Assembly: GCA_964478335.1 (NCBI GenBank)
Contig: CAYZIC010000004.1
Location: 1-56,909 of the forward strand
Reading direction: 5' to 3'
Origin: CAYZIC01 sp964478335
GTDB taxonomy: Bacteria > Verrucomicrobiota > Kiritimatiellia > RFP12 > DVOR01
Length of the DNA: 56,909 bases
This document shows, piece by piece, positions 42,342 through 50,713 of the stretch. Below the pieces are notes generated by a model. That model was given only the letters and a program-made list of their open reading frames with translations, had not been told where the DNA came from and searched no databases. How positions within the stretch are numbered: the stretch's first letter is position 1; every line of letters starts with the position of its first letter. Position numbers and translations under genes: made by a program.

Positions 42342-43780
42342 TATTCAGCTCCTTGAATAGAAAGGTTTGTTTGTTGCTTGCTGCTTGTTGCCTGTTGCGG
42401 GCGAGCTTGCGAGCCCATGGGTGCCGCTGGTGCGGTGCTTTGGGTAAAGTAATTATAAGCCAAAATGGCTTGGTCGAGGCTAGACTGTTGCGTCAGGCTA
42501 GTCAATGAGGCGGAGTCAACTGCACGCTCTGCGTCGACAAGTGCCGTGTAGGGACGTTCGCCATGGTTTACCAAGTCTCGAGTCTGCTCGAGGGTGCGTT
42601 GCGCAAGAGCCTCTGCTTGACTAGCTTGCTTGAGTTGGATGTGCCCTTGGTCTACGGCGAGTTTAGCTTGGTCAAAAGCCACCACAAATGCGTGGTAATT
42701 GCGCACCGCTTGATCTGCAACGGCCGCCCGCTGAGCGGTTTGTTGAGCGATGGCTTGACGGTTGCGATTCCAGAGAGGAATGTTGATCCCCGCCCCAAAA
42801 CCAACACGGTTATTGCCCTCCTCACGACCAATTGCAGGCCCCAAGGTTAAGGTGGGATATTGCTGACGAATCGCCTGCTCGAGCGCAATCTCAGCCTGAG
42901 CATAGCGGGCCCACTCGACCACAATCTGAGGATGGGCAATTCCCGCAAAGGGTTGCGTAGATTGCGCTGTCAAGAGGGGACGTTCACGCAGAAGAATTTG
43001 GGAGTTTGGATTGGGAGGAGGCTGCGCCGCTGGATCGAGTCTAGAGCTCGAGTGTTTGTTGCCTGTTGCTTGATGCTTGTTGCTTGATGCGTGAGCGTAG
43101 CGAGCTGCTAGCGCCAGGTCTGCCTGTTTGACACGGAGTCTTTGGGCAATTTGAGCCTGAGCATCCAGCACAGCACGTGCCGCCTCACGCTGCGCCAAGG
43201 CCAACTCAGCCGCAATTGATTGATAGGCGCGCAATTGATCCACGCTTCCCTCGCCCACATCGCACAGTTGACGATAGCGTTGCACGTGGCTGAGCATGCG
43301 GTGATGCTGATTGGCGAGCAGCTCATCCCTCGCTTGAGCATGATTCAGGGTGGAGAGTGCTTGATCTACCGCAAGCAGCGTCTCGAGCGCTTGTGCACGG
43401 TAACGCGCCTCAAGCGTGCGAATCGCGCGCCGTGCCGCCTCGACCTCTGTCGCAGGCAGTCCATTGAGCGGCAATTCAAAGCCCAACCCTACCCCACCGA
43501 GAAATCGACCAGAGGTCTGGTTGCGCAATAAATCCAAGGACAAGCTTGGATCGGCCCAATAGCCAGTGGCAGATTCGATGGCACGCGAACTTTTGAGCTC
43601 GCAGAGGAGTTGATTGAGGCCATCATCGCGAATGAGTACGGCACGACGCACACTTGCGTCATCGCGTAAAGGTGCCGAGAGTGGCTGCGGTGATGTCATG
43701 ACCAAGGGCTTTTCTTGGTAAACAGTACACCCCAAAAAGGCGCCTACTAGCAGTAGGCAAAATAGATTGATAATAGTCAT
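42341..43780 (-). CDS. Outer-membrane efflux lipoprotein (CusC/CzcC/TolC family)
   Basis: The outer-membrane channel of the tripartite pump. The lipoprotein signal ends at GAFLGC (C18). The two TolC-like repeats show GLGFELPLNGLPATEVEAARRAI, GAGINIPLWNRNRQAIAQQTAQ and RDLVNHGERPYTALVDAERA patterns. Residues about 229-265 (SSNKHQATGNKHSSSR and the proline-rich part after it) are translated repeat DNA between the two repeats. The last 24 residues (GSQARPQQATSSKQQT) are repeat-derived too. AGGA precedes the ATG, right after a heptad array. Confidence 0.88.
   Translation of the reverse strand: MTIINLFCLLLVGAFLGCTVYQEKPLVMTSPQPLSAPLRDDASVRRAVLIRDDGLNQLLCELKSSRAIESATGYWADPSLSLDLLRNQTSGRFLGGVGLGFELPLNGLPATEVEAARRAIRTLEARYRAQALETLLAVDQALSTLNHAQARDELLANQHHRMLSHVQRYRQLCDVGEGSVDQLRAYQSIAAELALAQREAARAVLDAQAQIAQRLRVKQADLALAARYAHASSNKHQATGNKHSSSRLDPAAQPPPNPNSQILLRERPLLTAQSTQPFAGIAHPQIVVEWARYAQAEIALEQAIRQQYPTLTLGPAIGREEGNNRVGFGAGINIPLWNRNRQAIAQQTAQRAAVADQAVRNYHAFVVAFDQAKLAVDQGHIQLKQASQAEALAQRTLEQTRDLVNHGERPYTALVDAERAVDSASLTSLTQQSSLDQAILAYNYFTQSTAPAAPMGSQARPQQATSSKQQTNLSIQGAE
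42366..42417. repeat. Heptad/GC-word repeat at the 3' end of the channel gene
   Basis: TGTTTGTTGCTTGCTGCTTGTTGCCTGTTGCGGGCGAGCTTGCGAGCC, translated as the channel's C-terminal tail. A near copy sits inside the adaptor gene. Confidence 0.85.
43001..43112. repeat. Composite repeat inside the channel gene
   Basis: TTTGGGAGTTTGGATTGGGAGGAGGCTGCGCC, then GCCTGTTGCTTGATGCTTGTTGCTTGATGC heptads, then GTGAGCGTAGCGAGCTGCTAGC. The same order of words occurs in intergenic copies near 44440 and 49180. Here it is translated in frame. Confidence 0.85.
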
Positions 43781-43788
43781 AGTATCCT

Positions 43789-43825
43789 AGTAAACAGTGA
43801 ACAGTGAACAGTGAACAGTGAACAG
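43789..43825. repeat. Heptanucleotide array (GTGAACA)n
   Basis: Five copies of a 7-bp unit directly precede the AGGA ribosome-binding site of the channel gene (minus strand). Confidence 0.9.
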
Positions 43826-43892
43826 GAGTCATCGAAGGGCCGCTAATGGCCACGAATGGCTCGCTAACGCTCGCGGAACTGCCAGATTGATT

Positions 43893-43924
43893 GTCTCACT
43901 GTGCTCAATTGAGCACAGTGAGAC
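43893..43924. promoter_or_regulatory. Perfect 32-bp palindrome
   Basis: GTCTCACTGTGCTCAA is followed by its exact complement. No T run follows on either side, so an operator or a transcription-attenuating hairpin is more likely than a simple terminator. It lies between the small His-rich gene and the channel gene. Confidence 0.6.
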
Positions 43925-43953
43925 TCGGCTTGCGATAACAAAGGACCGTTGAC

Positions 43954-44292
43954 TCAGGATAGATAGGCGATTTGATTGGGGTAACGTGGTTTGCGATCGG
44001 CGTCATAGAGGAGCAGTTTCCAAGGGGTGAGGCGCGCGACGTTCACCCATGCAAAGGGCTCGATGATCCGAGAGAAGGCTGCTTTAGGAGGCGATTTACC
44101 CAAGGGCACGCTGACCTTGCCGACGGCGCCAGTCGGCAGTAAATCCACTGCCGCTTGCACATGATGCGGACAACTTGATTGCTGATGATTGGCGTGGTCA
44201 TGATGCCCATGATGACCATGACAAACCATCGCTGGATTCACAAAGACCAGCGAGGTAATGAGGATCAAAATGGACATTATTCGGTGAAACAT
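43954..44292 (-). CDS. Small secreted histidine-rich protein
   Basis: The 112-residue product has a signal peptide (MSILILITSLVFVNPAMVC) followed by a histidine cluster (HGHHGHHDHANHQQSSCPHH). A short basic domain without known likeness ends it (PFAWVNVARLTPWKLLLYDADRK). It sits directly upstream of the efflux operon on the same strand, separated only by a palindrome and a heptad array. A periplasmic metal-binding or metal-handing role is a reasonable inference. I recognise no named family. Confidence 0.65.
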   Translation of the reverse strand: MFHRIMSILILITSLVFVNPAMVCHGHHGHHDHANHQQSSCPHHVQAAVDLLPTGAVGKVSVPLGKSPPKAAFSRIIEPFAWVNVARLTPWKLLLYDADRKPRYPNQIAYLS

Positions 44293-44344
44293 GGGGTGTA
44301 CTCTATCAAAAACTACTCATTAATGCAACTATTTTTTAAGGAAA

Positions 44345-44477
44345 CTGGAACGGCCTGCTTTTGGAACGGCCTGCGGCCTTTTAGGGGTTGGGGGAGGAGG
44401 CTACGCCTCCTAGTTCCAGTTCCAGTTTCCAGTTCCAGTGTTTGTTGCTTGATGCGTGAGCGTAGCGAGCTGCTAGC
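44345..44477. repeat. Composite repeat block between PilT and the His-rich gene
   Basis: AACGGCCTGCGGCCTTTT, GGAGGAGGCTACGCCTCC, TTCCAG runs, then TTTGTTGCTTGATGCGTGAGCGTAGCGAGCTGCTAGC. The pilT stop codon lies in its last word. Confidence 0.85.
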
Positions 44478-45456
44478 GGCAGGCGCCCAGCGCCTGCTCC
44501 ATGGTGACCATGCCTGCGTCTCGGGCGGTTTGCATGATTGAGGGGATTTGGTGAAGGCGATTCTCTCGAATGAGTGCCTGCACTGCTGGGGTGGAGACGA
44601 GGATCTCAGCGACGAGTTGGCGGCCTTTGGTGGGGTGTGGGATGAGCTGCTGACAAATGACATGCTTGAGTGAACCCGCCAGCTGAGTGCGGATTTGGTC
44701 TTGCTCTGCGGCGGGAAAGGAGCTGATAATGCGGGTCATGGTATGAACCGCAGTGGAGGTGTGGAGCGTACCAAAGGTCAAGTGGCCTGTCTCGGCAATG
44801 GTGAGAGCCGCTCGAATGGTCTCTGGGTCACGCATTTCACCAATGAGGACATAGTCGGGGTCTTCACGCAAGATGCGACGGAGGGCTTCATTAAAGGATG
44901 CCGTGTCGGCACCGATTTCGCGCTGGGTGACGAAGCAGCGTTTGGTGCTGTGCTTGTATTCCACAGGGTCCTCAATGGTGACGATGTGGCCGGTGCGGGT
45001 GGTATTGATCTGGTTAATAAAGGATGCCAAGGTGGTCGATTTACCCGACCCCGTAGCACCCGTGACAAGCACGAGCCCCTGCTTGAGGGCGCAAATGTCT
45101 TGGCACACTTGCTTGGGGAGGCCTAGCCCCTCGAGCGGATAAAAGTCTTGGGGCAAAAGACGCAGCGCCAGACCCGTTAAGCCCATTTGACGATGGACAT
45201 TGATACGGATACGCCGGCCATTGGGGAGGGTTGTGGCGCAGTCAAGCTCATTGGTCGCCATAAATGCCTGGTAATCAGTGGCATCGACCAGGAGGCGAGT
45301 CAAGGTGACGACGTCGTCTTCTGTCATTGGGTCGATGTCTGGCATGGGGCGCAGATCACCGTGGATACGCCAAAAGGGTGGATTGGGGGGCGTGATATGC
45401 AAGTCTGAGGATTCTTGCTGCACCCACGTGTCAAGGAGTTGCTGAGGATTAATCAT
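44473..45456 (-). CDS. pilT: Type IV pilus retraction ATPase PilT
   Basis: PilT is a hexameric cytosolic ATPase that powers pilus retraction. Walker A GATGSGKSTTLA, Asp box VTIEDPVEY, Walker B IGEMRDPETIRAAL and His box GHLTFGTLHTS are all present, and LLPQDFYPLEGLGLP fits the PilT N-terminal domain. The AIRNLIRE-like helix appears as VQALIRENRLHQIPS. At 327 residues it is slightly short. It is the last gene of the pilus/secretion cluster, set apart from the secretin by a repeat block. Its stop is supplied by repeat DNA. Confidence 0.92.
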   Translation of the reverse strand: MINPQQLLDTWVQQESSDLHITPPNPPFWRIHGDLRPMPDIDPMTEDDVVTLTRLLVDATDYQAFMATNELDCATTLPNGRRIRINVHRQMGLTGLALRLLPQDFYPLEGLGLPKQVCQDICALKQGLVLVTGATGSGKSTTLASFINQINTTRTGHIVTIEDPVEYKHSTKRCFVTQREIGADTASFNEALRRILREDPDYVLIGEMRDPETIRAALTIAETGHLTFGTLHTSTAVHTMTRIISSFPAAEQDQIRTQLAGSLKHVICQQLIPHPTKGRQLVAEILVSTPAVQALIRENRLHQIPSIMQTARDAGMVTMEQALGACR

Positions 45457-45467
45457 AGGGAGTCGCC

Positions 45468-45603
45468 TAGAATGTAGAATGTGGCATGTGGAGCGGCTGC
45501 GCCGCTGGCTCGAGTGCTTGGTGCTTGGTGTGGAGCGGCGTAGCCGCTCCTGTCAACTGTCAACTGTCAACTGTCAACTGTCAACTGTTTACTGTTTACT
45601 AGG
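45468..45603. repeat. Composite repeat with (TGTCAAC)n heptads
   Basis: AATGTAGAATGTGGCATGTGG heptads, GAGCGGCTGCGCCGCTGG, GTGCTTGGTGCTTGGTG and about six TGTCAAC units then TTTACTG units. It covers the whole gap between secretin and pilT, and the secretin stop codon lies at its edge. Confidence 0.9.
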
Positions 45604-47310
45604 AGCCGCAGGCTCCTTGATGATGCAGCCGAGGGCTTTGGGGTCTTCGGAGAGGAGTGCGGAGACGTTGAGGGAAGTGCGTGTGAGCGCTTTGAGCGAG
45701 GCATCGGCCGCTTGACCTGGCACAGCAATCACGTGAGGTCGGATGAGCACGATGAGCTCTTCGCGTTTCTTATTGGTTGACTTGATCTTAAAGAGTCTAC
45801 CGAGGTAAGGGATGTCCTTAATGACGGGGATGCCATACTCGGAGTCGACATCGGATTCTTTAATCATGCCGCCGAGATAAAGCAGGGCTTTGTCGTCAGC
45901 GACGAGTGTCGAGGAGACGAGCTGTTGGTCGATGTCGTTGGTGACCAGGAGGGTTTCGCCTTGATACTCGATGGTGTTGTCCTTGAGGGATTTTTCTGAA
46001 CGCTCCTGCATGATGCGGAGTGTGACGCTGGAGTCAGCGTGCACGCGCGGCATGATGAGGAGGGAAACGCCGATATTGCGCGTTTCGAGCTTGATGGTGG
46101 GATCGGTTTTGCTGATAGTACCGCCATCGGTGATGGTCTCTTTGCCAGGGATAATCTCGTCTACCATTTTACTGGAGGAGCCGACAAAGACGTTGGCGGC
46201 CTCATTGTCTGCGACGAGTAAAGTAGGCGTGGAGAGCTCTTTGACATTCTCGTCCTTGGCCAGGAGCTTGAGGCGCGCCTGAAAGCGATCCGAGACGTAG
46301 CCAAAGGTCGGTGTGCCAGTCGTATAAGCGGTGGGGGCTTTGGTAATCGACTGAATGAGCGAATCGGCAAAGCCGCCTGAGAGCTGCTTGGTTTCGCCAA
46401 AGAGCCACTCTACGCCAGACTCTTTGAGATTAGAGATGTCGACCGCGAGGATGGAAACTTGGAGGAGGACCTGACCTCGGGGCTTGTCAATTGCCTGAAC
46501 AGCAGCTTTGACCGCAGCCACAGCATCTTTGTCTGCCGAACGAATCAAGATTGTATTGACCTCTGGCATGGTCGAGATGTAGACGAGCGAGGTCGTTTTG
46601 GAGGCTTCACCAGTTTCTGACGCACGCAAAATTGCTTGAGAGGAGGCCTCTTGGGATTCGTTAAGGCTGCTGATCTGTTCGCTCGTTGTATCAGTGACCG
46701 ATTCTCTATTAGAGGAAGAGGATGATGATGACGATGAGGATGAGGTGTTGGAGAGCATGTCAAATTGGCTGCGCTGGGTGATCAAGTCCAAGCGGCTAAT
46801 CGCACGGTCGAGGGTTTCTCGGGTGTCGAGGCGATCCTCTTCGGGGCGTTCCCACACGATACGATCGCGAAAGAGGCCCTTGATGGTATCGGCGACATCC
46901 AAAACCGATGGATACTTGACGGTGACCGACTCAATGGCATCTGATGAGTAGACCGATTGTGCCGCAACGTGTTGCTTAAGGGTGGAGATAAGCATGACGC
47001 CCCCAGGTGTGCGGTTGATCCACAGCCCATGGGCTCGGCACATGGCCTCGAGCGTTTCCTCAAAGGGCGTATTGCGAAAGTTCACCGAGATAAGGGTTTC
47101 GCCAGCCTCTTTGGTGCAGACGATGGGGTAATGGCTGGCGGTGCTAATGAGCTTGACGGCCTCTTTGAGCGGGGCATCATTGAGCATCACGGAGGCAACG
47201 ATGGCAGAGGCATCAGTCTTGACGGTGGGCTGTTGACTCGTAGTAGGCGATGTGGTGGCGTGCAAAGAGAGGGCGCAGCAGAGGGAGGCAAGTAGGAGGG
47301 AATTTTTCAT
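45589..47310 (-). CDS. Secretin (GspD/PilQ-like outer-membrane pore)
   Basis: The outer-membrane gate of the pilus/secretion machine. A signal peptide begins at ATG 47310 (MKNSLLLASLCCALSLHA). An STN-like short domain (LKEAVKLISTASHYPIVC, FRNTPFEETLEAMC) is followed by an N-domain with a serine-rich linker (a run of about 13 serines) and the secretin core (VLLQVSILAVDISNLKESGVEW, TPTLLVADNEAANVFVG, GGMIKESDVDSEYGIPVIKDIPYLGRLF split here as VPVIKDIPYLG-type motif). The last residues (EPAAPSKQ) touch the repeat block. A TTG 27 bases upstream is an alternative start. No PilP or pilotin can be named with certainty. Confidence 0.9.
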   Translation of the reverse strand: MKNSLLLASLCCALSLHATTSPTTSQQPTVKTDASAIVASVMLNDAPLKEAVKLISTASHYPIVCTKEAGETLISVNFRNTPFEETLEAMCRAHGLWINRTPGGVMLISTLKQHVAAQSVYSSDAIESVTVKYPSVLDVADTIKGLFRDRIVWERPEEDRLDTRETLDRAISRLDLITQRSQFDMLSNTSSSSSSSSSSSNRESVTDTTSEQISSLNESQEASSQAILRASETGEASKTTSLVYISTMPEVNTILIRSADKDAVAAVKAAVQAIDKPRGQVLLQVSILAVDISNLKESGVEWLFGETKQLSGGFADSLIQSITKAPTAYTTGTPTFGYVSDRFQARLKLLAKDENVKELSTPTLLVADNEAANVFVGSSSKMVDEIIPGKETITDGGTISKTDPTIKLETRNIGVSLLIMPRVHADSSVTLRIMQERSEKSLKDNTIEYQGETLLVTNDIDQQLVSSTLVADDKALLYLGGMIKESDVDSEYGIPVIKDIPYLGRLFKIKSTNKKREELIVLIRPHVIAVPGQAADASLKALTRTSLNVSALLSEDPKALGCIIKEPAAPSKQ

Positions 47311-47339
47311 AGGGGGGGGACTTTCTCTATCAATCAATC

Positions 47340-47813
47340 TTATCGAATGGTCATGACTTCTTGAGGGCGCAGTTGCGGTGCCACCATCACGGCATCATCT
47401 AGGATGTCGGTCACGGTGAAGTAAACATTTTGGAGCTGTTTGGTGGACGTGCGCACCGAGGGCTCTTTTTGCTTGGTGACGAGAATCACGTCTTGCTTTT
47501 TGACAATCTGAGCAGGAGCCTTGGGAGAAGCTTGGATCATGGCGAATGGTGCTTGGCCTTGGAGCTTAAAGACTCCGAGCACTTTGATCGACTGGGAGTG
47601 ACGCGTCAAGTCCATGGCTTGGGTATGGTTGCCCGTGACGCTACTACCTGAGAGTTTAAAGGGGTCTTGCCCCTCTTTGAGCAACGCGGCAATCTCAGCG
47701 TGGATGGCGTTTGCGTCGTGAGTGTGGTCGTGCGCGGGTGCCTTTTGAGGGGCTGCGGCCCAGGTCGTGAGCGTCAAGGTGGCGCAAGCACAGGCGAGGA
47801 GGGGTTTCATCAT
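47340..47813 (-). CDS. PilP/GspC-like secretion accessory protein
   Basis: The product has 157-158 residues, with an exported N-terminus (MMKPLLACACATLTLTTWAAA), a His-rich patch (HDHTHDANAIHAE) and a small domain with the order LLKEGQDPFKLSG, LTRHSQSIKVLGVFKLQGQAPFAMIQ. That order recalls PilP or GspC homology regions that bind the secretin. The position, directly upstream of the secretin, fits. Family likeness is weak, so the name is provisional. GAAAGGAT precedes the ATG. Confidence 0.6.
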   Translation of the reverse strand: MMKPLLACACATLTLTTWAAAPQKAPAHDHTHDANAIHAEIAALLKEGQDPFKLSGSSVTGNHTQAMDLTRHSQSIKVLGVFKLQGQAPFAMIQASPKAPAQIVKKQDVILVTKQKEPSVRTSTKQLQNVYFTVTDILDDAVMVAPQLRPQEVMTIR

Positions 47814-47850
47814 TTGGGGGATCCTTTCTATAGATGTAAAGTCATGGGGC

Positions 47851-49095
47851 TTAACCACCACGTTTGGAGAGGGCCATCAAGCCCATAAAGAAGCCAATGT
47901 AAATAAAGGCAATCATGCCGCCGAGAACGAGAAACATCACCGGTTCGATCATTCTGGAGAGTAGCGTCAATCGCCGTTTGAGGGCCTCTTGGTAAAAGCC
48001 CGCCACATAAAAGAGGTTCTCGTCGATCGTACCTGTATTCTCTCCGATACGGATCATCGATTCGGCCAGTGGGCAGACTTTGGAGAGGGCGGTCACCTTG
48101 ACGCCGATGGAGAGCGGTTGCCCCTGTTTAACCAAGTCTGAGATCCATTCGAATTGCTTACGAAAGTATCGGTTGGCTACGGTGGACTGGCAGAGGTCGA
48201 GCGCTTGCACAATCTGAATGCCACTATGCATCAGCATCCCAAGGGTATTGGTCCACATCGCATTATTCGCTGCCTCAACCATCCCTCCCAACATCGGTAT
48301 GCGCAACTTGATGCGATCGACGTGATAGGCGATGATGGGATTTTTGCAGAGGGTGTGCATCACACCCCACAGCACAAAGGGTGCTGCCGCCAAATAGAGC
48401 CCGTAATCTTGCAAGAAGTGCACCGTATTGACCATCGCCTCTGTAATCGGGGGCAAGGCCACATTGCGCGCGGTCAAGAATTTCATAATCTTGGGAATCA
48501 CAAAGTGCATCATAAACCACAAAACCCCGCTCGCCACCAAGATCACAAAGATCGGGTAAAACATCGCCTGCATCATGTCACCCTTGACCGCACGGCGCTG
48601 CTTCATCAATTCGGCGGAGTAGGTAAACATTTGGTCTAGCGAACCATTCTCTTCGCCGACGTGGATCAAGTTGAGCGTCACCGGATCAATAAATGTCATC
48701 TCCTGCGCCATCACCTTGTAGAGCGATTCGCCCGCACTGATGCGCACAATCACTTGCCCCCAAGCAAAACGAAGATTGGGCGGTGACAATCGCGCCGCCA
48801 ACTGCACAGCCTTTACAATCTGCACGCCAGCTTTAAGCAATGAGCCAATTTGCCCGAAGGACTGCTCGATAGCAAGGCGTGAGATGCCCACCGTGCGCAA
48901 GGTGCGGCGTAGGGGTGATTCTGTCACATAAGTATGGGCAAAATCATCGGTCAGCGTATCGCAGACTTGACAATGGGGATTGACATAGTGCGCCAATCGC
49001 AACTGCTGCATCGCAGAGGCTTGATTCTCTCCTGTGATGTACCCCTCAATGGGGGCACCTTTTAAGGTCGCTCGATAGTGATAAATGTGTGCCAT
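47851..49095 (-). CDS. Inner-membrane platform protein GspF/PilC
   Basis: This polytopic platform couples the ATPases to pilin assembly. The two-fold repeated T2SSF domain is present: FGQIGSLLKAGVQIVKAVQL with ISAGESLYKVMAQE, and MLMHSGIQIVQALDLC with QPLSIGVKVTALSKV. GENTGTIDENLFYVA and an aromatic-rich last helix (EPVMFLVLGGMIAFIYIGFFM split as VMFLVLGGMIAFIYIG) close it. Length 414 is normal. It is separated from the GspE gene by a repeat block of about 140 bases. Confidence 0.94.
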   Translation of the reverse strand: MAHIYHYRATLKGAPIEGYITGENQASAMQQLRLAHYVNPHCQVCDTLTDDFAHTYVTESPLRRTLRTVGISRLAIEQSFGQIGSLLKAGVQIVKAVQLAARLSPPNLRFAWGQVIVRISAGESLYKVMAQEMTFIDPVTLNLIHVGEENGSLDQMFTYSAELMKQRRAVKGDMMQAMFYPIFVILVASGVLWFMMHFVIPKIMKFLTARNVALPPITEAMVNTVHFLQDYGLYLAAAPFVLWGVMHTLCKNPIIAYHVDRIKLRIPMLGGMVEAANNAMWTNTLGMLMHSGIQIVQALDLCQSTVANRYFRKQFEWISDLVKQGQPLSIGVKVTALSKVCPLAESMIRIGENTGTIDENLFYVAGFYQEALKRRLTLLSRMIEPVMFLVLGGMIAFIYIGFFMGLMALSKRGG

Positions 49096-49103
49096 AGCGG
49101 TCT

Positions 49104-49244
49104 AGGGAGTTTGGGGGTGGGGGTGGAGGCTACGCCTCCTAGTTCCAGTTCCAGTTTCGAGTTCAAGTGTTTGTTGCTTGGGGCTTGGTGCGTGAGCGTG
49201 AGCGTAGCGAACTGCTTGTTGCGTGAGCGTAGCAAACAGCTAGC
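49104..49244. repeat. Composite repeat between GspE and GspF genes
   Basis: TTGGGGGTGGGGGTGG, GGAGGCTACGCCTCC, TTCCAG runs, then TTTGTTGCTTGGGGCTTGGTGCGTGAGCGTGAGCGTAGCG and a second GCTTGTTGCGTGAGCGTAGC. The GspE stop lies in its AGCTAGCC end. Confidence 0.9.
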
Positions 49245-50712
49245 CACACACGGCGGTGACTTCCTCTAAAGTAGTGATGCCCTCTCGGGCTTTGTTTATG
49301 CCATCGGCCAGGAGCGTCAAGCAACCATCAACGCCAAAGGCTTCGTGCGCCAAGGCGGCTTCATTGGCACCTTGCACCATGGCTTGTCGAATCTGCTTGG
49401 ACATGGGGACAATCTCATAGATCGCCGCACGACCAGAATATCCCGTATTGCCATCAAGCGCAGTGGGATTCGCCACGGGCACCTGAATAGCCGACGTAGC
49501 CTCGGGACTGCCCATGAGCAGGAGCTCCTCCTCTGTCGCATCACGCCAGGTCATGCTGTGGGGGCTGGGACGACGCACCAAACGCTGCGCCATCACCAGG
49601 CGCACCGTCGAGGCAATCAAAAACTGCGGCACCTTGAGGTCCAAGAGACGCGTAATCACGCCAATGGCATCATTGGTGTGTACCGTCGAGAGCACCAAGT
49701 GACCAGTCAAAGCCGCTCGCACAGCAATGTCGGCGGTCTCTTCGTCACGGATCTCACCCACCAGCACGACATCTGGGTCGTGACGCAGGACCGACCGCAA
49801 CGCCTTATTAAAGGTAACCCGGCCTTGAGATTCATCGATCTTGACCTGCGTGACCCCAGCCAACGGCATTTCCACGGGGTCCTCTAAGCTAATAATGTGA
49901 CGGCCGCCCTTGTCTCGCAAATAGCGCAACGCCGCATAGAGCGTCGTTGTCTTACCCGAGCCAGTCGGTCCTGAGACCAGAATGATGCCATTGGGCATTT
50001 CGAGGGCATTGATGAGCGCTTGCTTATGCGCTGGGCTCAGGCCGAGGGCATTGAGGTCGGCGAGATTTTCGCTACCACTGTCAGCCAAAATACGCAGCGT
50101 GAGGTGCTCGCCATTGAGCGTGGGGATGGTGGCCACACGCAGGCTAACAGTTTCGTCGCCCAGAGGCAAGGAGATGGCACCGTCGAGGGGGGTGCGTTTT
50201 TCGGCGACATCGAGGTCAGCGAGGAGCTTGATGACTGCGGTCAATTCGTCGCGCTGGAGGTCGCCCAGTTGCATCATATCGCGACACTTGCCATCGATAC
50301 GAAATCGTACCGTGGCACCCTTTTCATCAGCATCGATGTGAATATCCGACGCACGCTGAGCGAGGGCTTGGTTGAGGATTGTCTTAAAGAGCCTCTCTGC
50401 GCCAATGCCATCAATGGCACTGGCCGAGGGGTAGAGACGCTTAAAGAGGTTGTCAAAGGCCTCTTTGTCGCCACAGAGCACGGGCACCACTGGGCGATCG
50501 GTGTGTCCCTCAATTGTATCAATGGCATCCAAAATGGAGTCGAGCTGCTGGGTCTGCGTCGCACCATCAAAGTTACGAAAGGCCACGACCAGCGCATCGC
50601 CCTGCAGCGAAACTGGCAAGACGGCCAAACGCTTAGCCATCGCAGGCGGGATCAGCTTGATCATTTCTGGCGCAATGGAGATCTTGCGCAAATTGACATC
50701 GATCGGTTTCAT
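49240..50712 (-). CDS. Assembly ATPase GspE/PilB
   Basis: This hexameric ATPase drives pseudopilus or pilus assembly. An N-terminal MshEN-like part is followed by HIDADEKGATVRFRIDGKC, Walker A GPTGSGKTTTLYA, Asp box ISLEDPVEMPL, Walker B VGEIRDEETADIAVRAAL and His box LVLSTVHTND. The zinc-binding tetracysteine insert (CxxC...CxxC) normal in GspE/PilB is missing: the region between LVRRPSPHS and TGYSGRAAIYEI has no cysteine. Length 490 fits. It starts one base from the PilO-like gene end. Confidence 0.93.
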   Translation of the reverse strand: MKPIDVNLRKISIAPEMIKLIPPAMAKRLAVLPVSLQGDALVVAFRNFDGATQTQQLDSILDAIDTIEGHTDRPVVPVLCGDKEAFDNLFKRLYPSASAIDGIGAERLFKTILNQALAQRASDIHIDADEKGATVRFRIDGKCRDMMQLGDLQRDELTAVIKLLADLDVAEKRTPLDGAISLPLGDETVSLRVATIPTLNGEHLTLRILADSGSENLADLNALGLSPAHKQALINALEMPNGIILVSGPTGSGKTTTLYAALRYLRDKGGRHIISLEDPVEMPLAGVTQVKIDESQGRVTFNKALRSVLRHDPDVVLVGEIRDEETADIAVRAALTGHLVLSTVHTNDAIGVITRLLDLKVPQFLIASTVRLVMAQRLVRRPSPHSMTWRDATEEELLLMGSPEATSAIQVPVANPTALDGNTGYSGRAAIYEIVPMSKQIRQAMVQGANEAALAHEAFGVDGCLTLLADGINKAREGITTLEEVTAVCG

Positions 50713-50713
50713 C

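Noticed and set aside
44313..44663. Minus-strand frame of 116 codons carrying LELETGTGTRRRSLL next to pilT
   Set aside because: It is translated repeat plus an out-of-frame copy of pilT, with no pilin motif. It only shows the same repeat in another place.
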